Origin: an archaeon
Lineage (GTDB): Archaea; Iainarchaeota; Iainarchaeia; Iainarchaeales; GCA-2688035
DNA: 5,696 nucleotides
Assembly (NCBI GenBank): GCA_030616665.1
Contig: JAUWWX010000068.1
Span: forward strand, 1-5,696
Direction of reading: 5' to 3'
Shown: piece after piece, positions 1-4,638 of the stretch
Layout: each line of letters opens with the position of its first letter
How positions within the stretch are numbered: the first letter of the stretch is position 1
Made by a program: the position numbers and the translations under genes
Notes under the pieces: generated by a model
What the model was told of the DNA's origin: nothing
The model's database searches: none
The model's input: the letters and a program-made list of their open reading frames with translations, nothing else

Positions 1-38
1 GTGCTAGCCTGCTCGTTTCCCTCCAACTTTTCCAAGGG
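1..38 (-). pseudogene. Continuation of the MCM reading frame beyond the amber codon (partial)
   Basis: Read in the same frame immediately after the TAG at 39-41, these bases encode PLEKLEGNEQAS, which is the expected continuation of the MCM N-terminal domain after 'QKIQIQ[E]'. No base is gained or lost, so this is a one-base GAG-to-TAG difference and not a frameshift, intein or gene end. No SD or strong start codon precedes this part, so separate translation is not evident. The piece is cut by the window edge, so I cannot see whether the rest of the gene is intact. It may be a real nonsense mutation, a base-call error, or a recoded codon. Confidence 0.75.
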
Positions 39-605
39 CTACTGAATCTGAATCTTTTGACTGTCAATAAATTCTGACTGCTCTGGCACAAGGTCAAAAT
101 CACGATGCCTGCATTCACAAAAAGAAGGCATTTTCAGCTGCTGGCTGTCCTGCGGCTTTTTGTAGGTATTCCCACAGTGCCTGCATCTCCAAACTGCAAC
201 CCTCAACTTTGGCATAACGGTTGTTATCTGCCTGACAACGCCCTCAACAGCAATAAGCTTTCCCAAATGCTTTGCGCCAATATCCCTAACAAGGGGCTCG
301 TGCTGCTTTGGCAGATTAAAGAATCTGACGTGGGGAGCAAACCTTTCAATTTCAAGGGCAGGAACCTCAATCTGCTCTATTGCGGCCTGGGCTGCTTCGA
401 GAAGAACATCAGGCGAATCAAGCAGGGCGTCAGCCAACTCTATGTCAAACTGTTCAAGCAGCCTGAAGTCCGTGTCCAGGCTTCTTTTGTCCGGGTAGGA
501 TTCAACCAAGCGTTCAATTTCCTTCCTGTAGCTTGCCTCAAAGAACTGCAAAAACTTGCTTACGTAAGGGCTTTCCCCCTCCACTGTTTTCTCTTGCAAA
601 GGCAT
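39..605 (-). CDS. mcm: MCM replicative helicase, N-terminal part, ended by an in-frame amber codon
   Basis: This is the N-terminal half of the archaeal minichromosome maintenance protein, the hexameric 3'-5' helicase that unwinds DNA at replication forks. The 188 residues from the ATG at 605 cover the helical A subdomain, then an OB fold (LGKLIAVEGVVRQIT near residues 114-128) with an inserted zinc ribbon (Cys141-x2-Cys144 and Cys163-x-Cys165), ending in QKIQIQ. Known family members continue here with EPxExLxGxEQ and then the AAA+ motor. Here a TAG (39-41) stands in place of the Glu, and the frame continues intact beyond it. I chose ATG 605 because GGAG (616-619) lies 10 nt upstream. A GTG at 614 is also open but leaves only 1 nt after that SD. 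The AAA+ domain lies outside the window. Family assignment is firm. Whether a full-length protein is made is open. Confidence 0.9.
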   Translation of the reverse strand: MPLQEKTVEGESPYVSKFLQFFEASYRKEIERLVESYPDKRSLDTDFRLLEQFDIELADALLDSPDVLLEAAQAAIEQIEVPALEIERFAPHVRFFNLPKQHEPLVRDIGAKHLGKLIAVEGVVRQITTVMPKLRVAVWRCRHCGNTYKKPQDSQQLKMPSFCECRHRDFDLVPEQSEFIDSQKIQIQ

Positions 606-615
606 TTTTTTCACG

Positions 616-619
616 CTCC
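616..619 (-). promoter_or_regulatory. Ribosome binding site deciding the MCM start
   Basis: GGAG on the minus strand lies 10 nt before the ATG at 605 and only 1 nt before the alternative GTG at 614, so it favours the ATG. Confidence 0.5.
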
Positions 620-644
620 GATAAAGAGTTTTCCCTTTTTCCCC

Positions 645-653
645 CTTTTAAAG
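645..653. promoter_or_regulatory. Near-symmetric TATA element between MCM and the structured RNA segment
   Basis: The element CTTTTAAAG has a palindromic core TTTAAA (647-652). On the minus strand, a start about 25 nt downstream falls near 624, giving MCM a leader of about 20 nt that still contains its GGAG. On the plus strand, the same spacing puts a start near 675, right at the 5' stem of the structured segment (678). Bidirectional use is inferred from spacing. The flanking BRE is a weak match on both sides. Confidence 0.4.
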
Positions 654-677
654 CCCCACCCAAGAGAGTGGGTTTCC

Positions 678-986
678 GGTTATTTTCCCCTTAGGCAGGC
701 TTCCGCTGAAGCCGCAAACCCGGCTGGGGTTGCAAGAGCCTATTTCGCCTTTGGCTCAATAGGCTGGCTTCGCAACATATGGCTCCTGCCTTCAGTGCTG
801 GGAGCAAAAAAATCGTGTTGGGCGGCAAAAAAATTTGCCAATACTATTAGTGCAGTGAAAAAGAAATAGGTAAGCAATTGTGAAAGCGAACCAGGGCAAG
901 CAGCCCTGCTTTGAAATGCGAACCTGAATTTAGTCAAGGGACCGCAGCCATTGTTCAAAGCCCCCATAGGGGGAGGGGTACTAACC
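678..986 (+). ncRNA. Candidate structured non-coding RNA, family not recognised
   Basis: This fills most of the 440-bp gene-free interval between MCM and metG. Helices I can verify by eye: ends 678-682/982-986 and 687-691/974-978 close the whole segment. Inside, 693-699/785-791 (7 bp) leads to 708-713/766-771 (6 bp), which encloses two hairpins, 714-721/726-733 (one mismatch) and 737-744/758-765 (8 bp perfect), forming a three-way junction with only 3 unpaired bases (734-736). Further hairpins are 824-829/834-839, 892-897/903-908 (6 bp perfect, loop AAGCA) and 961-965/969-973. The plus strand is preferred because a TATA element lies about 26 bp before the 5' stem, but the helices fold on either strand. 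RNase P and SRP RNA were considered. Neither shows its diagnostic core (GGAAGUCC with GGCUUA, or CCGGAAGG with AGCAGC). Function unknown. Confidence 0.5.
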
Positions 987-1027
987 TAACAGAAGAACCT
1001 TACAGAAAGGAATAAAAGAGTTTGACT

Positions 1028-1031
1028 GGAG
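1028..1031 (+). promoter_or_regulatory. GGAG ribosome binding site upstream of metG
   Basis: GGAG lies 8 nt before TTG 1040 but 17 nt before ATG 1049. It is well placed only for the TTG start. If the ATG is used, translation probably ignores this site. Confidence 0.4.
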
Positions 1032-1048
1032 ATAATTACTTGGTTCTC

Positions 1049-2503
1049 ATGGCAAAATTCTACGTAACCACACCAATCTACTATGTTAACGATGTGCCGA
1101 GCATCGGCCATGCCTACACCACAACCATTGCAGACATTCTTACAAGATGGCACAGGTTGCAGGGTGACAAAACCTTTTTCTTAACAGGCTTGGATGAGAA
1201 TTCCCAAATAACAATCAAGGCTGCACAGAAAAAGGGCTTTAAGGATTTTGGAAAGTACACAGACGAGATGGCGGAGAAATGGAAAAAGGCCTGGAAGGAA
1301 CTGAACATAAGCAATGACGGCTTTATCAGGACAACAGAACCAAGGCACAAAAAGGTTGTCACAGAATTTTTTGAAAAAATAAACAAAATGGGAGACATCT
1401 ACAAGGGAAATTATAAGGGCCTCTATTGTGACAGCTGTGAGGCTTACTTAACAGAAAAGGATTTGGAGAACGGCCTTTGTCCCTTCCACAAAAAGCCACC
1501 GAAACAGATTTCCGAAGAAAACTATTTCTTCAAGCTCTCCGCCTACAAAGAAAAGGTTTTGGCGCACATTGAAAAGAACCCTGGCTTCATCCAGCCAAAG
1601 ACCAGGAGAAATGAGGTCATAAGCTTTTTGAAGGGCGAAGTCAAGGACGTCAGCGTTTCCAGGCCAGGCACAGACTGGGGCATAACCCTGCCAATCGACG
1701 AAAAACAGAAAGTCTGGGTCTGGTTCGACGCCTTGATTAACTATGTCTCCGGCTCTGAGGGAAACTGGCCGGCGGAATTGCATCTTCTCGCAAAAGACAT
1801 TTTAAGATTTCACTGCGTTATCTGGCCGGCAATGCTGATGAGCGCTGGCTACGAACTGCCAAAGAAGCTTTTTGTCCACGGCTTCATGACAATCAACGGA
1901 CAAAAGATGTCAAAGAGCCTTGGCAACGTCATAGACCCCCTCTACCTGAAAGAAAAGTACGGCTTGGATGCCATAAGGTATTACATCACAAGGGAAATCT
2001 CCTTTGGGGAGGACGGCGATTTTTCGGAAAATGGACTCAAAGCTCGTTTAAACAACGAGCTTGCCAACGAGCTGGGAAACCTTGTGAACAGAACCTTGGT
2101 CATGATTGAGAAAAAGTCTGCAGGGAAAATTCCTGCCGCCAAAACCGATGAAGGGCTGCAGAAAAAGCTCAACCTGAAAAAAATCGAAGAGCAAATGGAA
2201 AAGCTTGAGTTGCACCACGCCCTTGCAGAAATCTTTTCATTCATCTCAGCGTGCAACCAGTTTGTGAACGAGAAAGAGCCCTGGAAGCTCAAGGGAAAGG
2301 AATTGGACACGGTGTTGTACTCCCTTGCTGACTCGCTTAGGATAATCTCAATTCTTTTGCAGCCATTCATGCCCTCTACATCGGAGAAAATCAACCAGCA
2401 GCTTGGAGTAAAAGCAGCTAAGCTGAAAGAATGCAAATTCAATTTGCTAAAAGCAGGTGCAAAGGTCAAGAAGGGCGAAATCCTTTTCAAAAAGGTTGAG
2501 TGA
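1049..2503 (+). CDS. metG: Methionyl-tRNA synthetase, short bacterial-like form
   Basis: A cytoplasmic class I synthetase that activates methionine with ATP and charges tRNA-Met. From the ATG at 1049 it has 484 residues. The Rossmann fold opens with FYVTTPIYYVN and the HIGH box reads SIGH (18-21), so its first His is Ser. GLDENS (47-52) replaces the common GTDEHG. The connective insert has a single zinc knuckle, Cys127-x2-Cys130 and Cys144-x2-His147. KMSKS is at 286-290. The anticodon-binding helical domain carries NEKEPW (407-412, with the family's anticodon-stacking Trp at 412). The protein ends at the usual short tail (KGEILFKKVE) with no C-terminal tRNA-binding EMAP/Trbp domain. Start: ATG 1049 gives the family N-terminus. 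TTG 1040 adds three residues and sits 8 nt after GGAG (1028-1031), so it is a serious alternative. The gene converges with the HIT gene with no gap. The sequence style suggests acquisition from bacteria. Confidence 0.96.
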   Translation: MAKFYVTTPIYYVNDVPSIGHAYTTTIADILTRWHRLQGDKTFFLTGLDENSQITIKAAQKKGFKDFGKYTDEMAEKWKKAWKELNISNDGFIRTTEPRHKKVVTEFFEKINKMGDIYKGNYKGLYCDSCEAYLTEKDLENGLCPFHKKPPKQISEENYFFKLSAYKEKVLAHIEKNPGFIQPKTRRNEVISFLKGEVKDVSVSRPGTDWGITLPIDEKQKVWVWFDALINYVSGSEGNWPAELHLLAKDILRFHCVIWPAMLMSAGYELPKKLFVHGFMTINGQKMSKSLGNVIDPLYLKEKYGLDAIRYYITREISFGEDGDFSENGLKARLNNELANELGNLVNRTLVMIEKKSAGKIPAAKTDEGLQKKLNLKKIEEQMEKLELHHALAEIFSFISACNQFVNEKEPWKLKGKELDTVLYSLADSLRIISILLQPFMPSTSEKINQQLGVKAAKLKECKFNLLKAGAKVKKGEILFKKVE

Positions 2504-2923
2504 CTACTTCATTTTTCCTTTCACGAGCTCTGCGTACTTTTTCAGTTCCTCTGCCTCTGATTTTCCCGGTTCCCATGCAATGTTCAGCCTGTCTTCCTTT
2601 TGCCTTGGGATTATGTGAAAGTGCACGTGTGGAATTACCTGGCCAGCCGCTTCATTGTTGCTCTGCACCACGTTAAAGCCTTGCACGCCTGGCAGTGCAA
2701 CCATTGTGGCAGCCGCGATTTTCTGCACGGCTTCCATTACACCCTTCAATTCCTCGTGGGGCAGGTCCAACAAGGTTTGATAATGCTTTTTGGGAATGAC
2801 TATGGCATGACCTTTTGCAGCAGGCGCGATGTCAAGGAAGCTCAGCACGCTTTCGTCCTCATAGAGTGTGGTATTTGGAATTTCTCCCCTGACGATTTTG
2901 CAGAAAATGCATTGCTCTGCCAT
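2504..2923 (-). CDS. HIT-family (Hint-like) nucleotide hydrolase
   Basis: A 139-residue histidine-triad protein of the bacterial/archaeal Hint-like type. Such proteins hydrolyse nucleoside phosphoramidates or related nucleotidyl conjugates through a covalent His-AMP intermediate. The exact substrate cannot be told from sequence. Visible marks: CIFC (Cys5, Cys8) typical of the zinc-binding N-terminus, KIVRGEIP after it, the GHAIVIPKKH segment (38-47), and the catalytic triad HVHFHIIPR with His99, His101 and His103. Length is normal for the family. The ATG at 2923 fits the family start. There is no clear SD, but an AT-rich TATA-like stretch lies about 30 nt upstream (2951-2956), so the mRNA may be leaderless. 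It follows the Nudix gene on the same strand by 33 nt. Its TAG stop abuts the metG TGA. This TAG clearly acts as a stop, since readthrough would give antisense-metG sequence. Confidence 0.96.
   Translation of the reverse strand: MAEQCIFCKIVRGEIPNTTLYEDESVLSFLDIAPAAKGHAIVIPKKHYQTLLDLPHEELKGVMEAVQKIAAATMVALPGVQGFNVVQSNNEAAGQVIPHVHFHIIPRQKEDRLNIAWEPGKSEAEELKKYAELVKGKMK
2508..2522 (+). terminator. T-rich tract just after metG
   Basis: A run of T with interspersed C (TTCATTTTTCCTTTC) begins 5 nt after the metG stop. It resembles archaeal U-rich terminators, but it also encodes the lysine-rich end of the HIT protein on the other strand, so the T-richness may only reflect that. Confidence 0.3.
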
Positions 2924-2950
2924 TGAACCACAATAAGTAATTTTGCCAGA

Positions 2951-2960
2951 TTAAAATTAA
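2951..2960 (-). promoter_or_regulatory. Possible TATA box of a leaderless HIT gene
   Basis: The minus strand reads TTAATTTTAA, with TTTTAA centred about 30 nt before the HIT ATG. That is the spacing expected if transcription starts at or next to the start codon. It overlaps the stop codon of the Nudix gene, so base composition alone might explain it. Confidence 0.3.
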
Positions 2961-3385
2961 AAGACCTTTCCTGGAAATTTTTTGACAAACTCTTCAATTA
3001 AATGTTTTGTGTATGGCTCAATTGGCAGGCTTAAGGCTCCTTTTGGGGTAACCCAAACAAATTCCTGTCCTTCAGAATTCAAAACAACCTCTTTTGACTT
3101 CGTTTTGCAGGCGTAATCCAAAAAGATGAAATGTCTTTTTTTCCAAAAGGCGTCATCAAAGATGAATTCCTGCATGCAAATAAAAACGATGTCAAAAACA
3201 TCTAGCCCTGTTTCCTCTCTGATTTCTCGCTTAAGCGCGCTTTCGATTGATTCACCCAATTCAACGTGGCCGCCAGGAATAACCCACTTGTCTTTCCATT
3301 TGTGAGAGTGCATTAGAAAAATTTTGCCTTCCTTGTTGAAGACCAGCGCGCCAACAGTTGGTTCTGGGTAGACCTGTTCTGCCAT
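2957..3385 (-). CDS. Nudix hydrolase
   Basis: A 142-residue enzyme of the Nudix superfamily, which cleaves nucleoside diphosphates linked to another moiety and needs divalent metal. The full Nudix box is present at residues 39-61: Gly39, Glu45, Arg53-Glu54, Glu57-Glu58 and Gly60 fit GX5EX7REUXEEXGU exactly, with the metal-binding Glu pair intact. The lead-in WVIPGGHVELGE is typical of small housekeeping members (MutT/ADP-ribose pyrophosphatase-like). The substrate cannot be assigned. The start is well supported, with GGTGAT (3392-3397) 6 nt before the ATG. It lies downstream of tRNA-Ser and upstream of the HIT gene, all on minus. A Nudix-HIT pair suggests nucleotide clean-up, but no shared pathway is proven. 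Stop is TAA. Confidence 0.95.
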   Translation of the reverse strand: MAEQVYPEPTVGALVFNKEGKIFLMHSHKWKDKWVIPGGHVELGESIESALKREIREETGLDVFDIVFICMQEFIFDDAFWKKRHFIFLDYACKTKSKEVVLNSEGQEFVWVTPKGALSLPIEPYTKHLIEEFVKKFPGKVF

Positions 3386-3391
3386 AATTCA

Positions 3392-3397
3392 ATCACC
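3392..3397 (-). promoter_or_regulatory. Shine-Dalgarno site of the Nudix gene
   Basis: GGTGAT is complementary to the archaeal 16S tail AUCACC and sits 6 nt before the ATG at 3385, fixing that start. Confidence 0.7.
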
Positions 3398-3409
3398 TTT
3401 TTGATATTC

Positions 3410-3479
3410 GCCGGCGTTAGCCGGCTGGCAATTGCGAAGCAATTGCTTTCTTTCCCGAGGCTTTCTTTTCTAAAGAAAG
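3410..3479. repeat. Three consecutive perfect hairpins between tRNA-Ser and the Nudix gene
   Basis: Three inverted repeats fill most of this 97-bp gap: GCCGGC/GCCGGC with a 4-nt loop (3410-3415/3420-3425), GCAATTGC/GCAATTGC with a 3-nt loop (3428-3435/3439-3446), and CTTTCTTT/AAAGAAAG with a 3-nt loop (3461-3468/3472-3479). The last begins 3 nt after the mature tRNA 3' end and is T-rich on the minus strand, so it may help end or process the tRNA transcript. The first lies in the leader of the Nudix gene. Repeats are seen directly. Function is inferred. Confidence 0.6.
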
Positions 3480-3482
3480 GCT

Positions 3483-3569
3483 CGCCGGCGGCAGGATTCG
3501 AACCTGCGGTTCCTTGCGGAACACTCCGTCTCGAGCGGAGCACTTTCAACCAGACTCAGCCACGCCGGC
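3483..3569 (-). tRNA. tRNA-Ser(CGA)
   Basis: An 87-nt class II tRNA reading UCG codons. Acceptor stem GCCGGCG pairs with CGCCGGC (3484-3490) and the discriminator is G73, as expected for serine. The anticodon stem is CTCCG/CGGAG with loop CTCGAGA, giving anticodon CGA (3531-3533). The long variable arm has a 5-bp stem GTTCC/GGAAC closed by GCAA, the hallmark of serine over leucine in combination with G73. The T arm is GCAGG-TTCGAAT-CCTGC. There is no intron and CCA is not encoded, so it must be added after transcription. It has its own upstream TATA. The Nudix gene follows on the same strand. Confidence 0.97.
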
Positions 3570-3599
3570 ATTGGGTTAAAAGATTGTAGGCAAAAACAG

Positions 3600-3614
3600 T
3601 ATTTAATTGGTTCG
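3600..3614 (-). promoter_or_regulatory. BRE/TATA promoter of tRNA-Ser
   Basis: The minus strand reads CGAACCAATTAAATA. An A/C-rich BRE-like part is followed by TTAAATA centred about 34 nt before the mature tRNA 5' end. A start about 26 nt downstream would leave a 5' leader of roughly 8 nt, removed by RNase P or an equivalent activity. Confidence 0.6.
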
Positions 3615-3636
3615 GCAGAGCCTCATTTGGGCAGTT

Positions 3637-3656
3637 GAAAGAGAAAGAAAAAGGGA
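3637..3656 (-). terminator. U-rich terminator of the DUF4013 gene
   Basis: Downstream of the DUF4013 stop the minus strand reads TCCCTTTTTCTTTCTCTTTC, a pyrimidine tract typical of intrinsic archaeal termination. No stem precedes it, as is normal in archaea. It also separates this gene from the tRNA promoter just beyond. Confidence 0.5.
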
Positions 3657-3669
3657 AGGCGAAACCGTT

Positions 3670-4404
3670 TTATGGCACTTGTTTCGCCTGTGGTCCTTGA
3701 ACCGGTGTTCCGTGCGGGTAGCCTTCGGCAAGGATGCTGACAATTGCCACTGCTATTACGAATTGAATTATTACTGCGATTATTAAGCCGATTATTACAC
3801 CGCCTGGAAGGAATGCCAGTGCACCAACTATTATTCCAACAATAAACGTTAGGACTATCGCTATGATTATTGCCACGATTATTGCCACTATGAAGCTTCC
3901 TGTGAAGAAGTTTCGCAGGTTTTCCTTTATAGCAAAAGCCTTTCCGAATTGCCTTGTTTTTGCGTAGTTCATTATCCCTGAAACTATGAGAATCGCGCCG
4001 ATGATGTAGAGGATTATTCCAAGCACTATAAGGCCTGCGGCTGCCGCAAGGCCACCTAGGATTATGCTTGTAAGCTGCTCTTGCATCAGTTCAGTGCTGC
4101 CGGTCATTGCTGTCGCACTCAATGCTCCAAAGATCATCGAGCCTATTGCTATGAAGAGCACAATCGTTGCCGGAATCATGAGCACTATTGAAATTACGAT
4201 ATACTTTATGCTGTCAACAATCAGCTCGCCGAAGTTGCTAAAGCCCGGCAGGCTGTTGTCGTTGTTCATTGTCCTGTTTGCAACCCTTATCATGTAGCCT
4301 GGAATGGTCAGAATGTTCACTACTGGGATAATCATCAGGATTATTCCAATTACTAAGGTCTTGATGTCGCTGAACGGCTTTCCTACTGCTGTGCCTATAT
4401 CCAT
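3670..4404 (-). CDS. DUF4013 multi-pass membrane protein
   Basis: A 244-residue integral membrane protein of a family widespread in archaea with no known biochemical role. The family mark is near the N-terminus: after the first hydrophobic helix comes GYMIRVANRTMNNDNSLPGF (36-55), then NFGELIVDSIKY (57-68). Hydrophobic segments are at about 18-39, 67-95, 113-145, 168-196 and 201-225, several very rich in Ile/Val/Ala and Gly. A short polar C-tail with proline and glutamine follows LAEGYP. There is no cleavable signal peptide. The start is firm: GGAGGTGA lies 9 nt upstream and a strong TATA behind it. It is transcribed alone, divergently from the KH gene. A 9-bp palindrome between the TATA box and the likely transcript start suggests regulation. 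The family call is from motif memory. Function is unknown. Confidence 0.85.
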   Translation of the reverse strand: MDIGTAVGKPFSDIKTLVIGIILMIIPVVNILTIPGYMIRVANRTMNNDNSLPGFSNFGELIVDSIKYIVISIVLMIPATIVLFIAIGSMIFGALSATAMTGSTELMQEQLTSIILGGLAAAAGLIVLGIILYIIGAILIVSGIMNYAKTRQFGKAFAIKENLRNFFTGSFIVAIIVAIIIAIVLTFIVGIIVGALAFLPGGVIIGLIIAVIIQFVIAVAIVSILAEGYPHGTPVQGPQAKQVP

Positions 4405-4413
4405 TTTTGGTTT

Positions 4414-4421
4414 TCACCTCC
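4414..4421 (-). promoter_or_regulatory. Strong Shine-Dalgarno of the DUF4013 gene
   Basis: GGAGGTGA is an 8-base match to the archaeal anti-SD, 9 nt before the ATG at 4404. It is the best SD in the window and suggests efficient translation. Confidence 0.8.
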
Positions 4422-4433
4422 CCAAAACTTTTG

Positions 4434-4456
4434 ATAGAAGAAGGCTTTTCTTCTAT
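4434..4456. repeat. Perfect 9-bp inverted repeat in the DUF4013 promoter (possible operator)
   Basis: ATAGAAGAA (4434-4442) and TTCTTCTAT (4448-4456) are exact reverse complements separated by 5 bp. The far arm overlaps the edge of the TATA box (4454-4460) and the near arm ends about at the predicted transcript start (about 4432). This is the classic place for an archaeal repressor site that blocks polymerase. Alternatively it is a hairpin at the very 5' end of the mRNA. Confidence 0.5.
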
Positions 4457-4467
4457 TTAAAGCTTTC
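4454..4467 (-). promoter_or_regulatory. BRE/TATA promoter of the DUF4013 gene
   Basis: The minus strand reads GAAAGCTTTAAATA, close to the archaeal BRE plus TATA consensus. A start about 26 nt downstream, near 4432, gives a leader of about 28 nt that contains the strong SD. Confidence 0.7.
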
Positions 4468-4477
4468 TTGGGGGGAA

Positions 4478-4557
4478 TTTAAGGCATTTGAATTGCCTGG
4501 AAAAGGCGCTTTGGAAAAGCCTTTTTGAGGCATTTCCCCCGGGGTTTTAAGGCATTT
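4478..4557 (+). repeat. Three copies of an AGGCATTT element in the divergent promoter region
   Basis: AGGCATTT occurs at 4482-4489, 4528-4535 and 4550-4557, each preceded by T-rich bases (TTTA, TTTTG, TTTTA), so the shared unit is about 12 bp. The first copy also forms an inverted repeat AGGCA/TGCCT (4482-4486/4494-4498). Between copies one and two lies AAAAGGC/GCCTTTT (4501-4507/4519-4525, 7-bp stem) and after copy two CCCC-C-GGGG (4536-4544). No ORF fits here. Candidate regulator-binding sites or a small hairpin cluster. Confidence 0.45.
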
Positions 4558-4588
4558 CAGTAAATCGCTTTTTTTCACAGGAACAGAT

Positions 4589-4628
4589 TCTTAAAACTTT
4601 CCCAATATATACTATATATTATATATAG
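4589..4628 (+). promoter_or_regulatory. Promoter region of the KH gene with a 17-bp AT palindrome
   Basis: Two TATA candidates are visible: TTAAAA near 4591-4596, which would start transcripts about 4619 and keep the SD in the leader, and the ATATATA run beginning at 4605, which would give a nearly leaderless mRNA. CTATATAT-T-ATATATAG (4612-4628) is a perfect 8-bp inverted repeat around one base, ending at the SD. It may be TATA redundancy or an operator. Confidence 0.45.
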
Positions 4629-4638
4629 GTGGCCTTTT

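Noticed and set aside
39..41. Complete reassignment of TAG to an amino acid in this organism
   Set aside because: The HIT gene ends in TAG at the normal family length and would otherwise read into antisense metG. The KH gene also ends in TAG at a sensible length. Local recoding or an error remains possible.
105..869. A 254-residue plus-strand open frame antisense to MCM and running into the structured interval
   Set aside because: It lies opposite a clearly conserved MCM frame, has no recognisable domain and its second half covers the inverted repeats of the RNA candidate.
740..967. A 75-residue minus-strand open frame in the gap before metG
   Set aside because: No SD, no familiar motif, composition changes abruptly along it, and it overlaps the nested helices. 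The RNA explanation fits better.
678..986. SRP (7S) RNA as the identity of the structured segment
   Set aside because: A Y-shaped junction and pieces such as ACCAGG and AAGCAGCC resemble SRP RNA, but the SRP54-binding GGAA tetraloop region and a long helix 5 are not found.
1981..2490. Long minus-strand open frame opposite the metG 3' half
   Set aside because: Low-complexity Ser/Phe-rich shadow of a lysine-rich conserved gene, with no start signal.
3313..3589. Open frames on both strands across the tRNA-Ser region
   Set aside because: They translate the tRNA itself and its hairpins. The tRNA fold is complete and explains the sequence.
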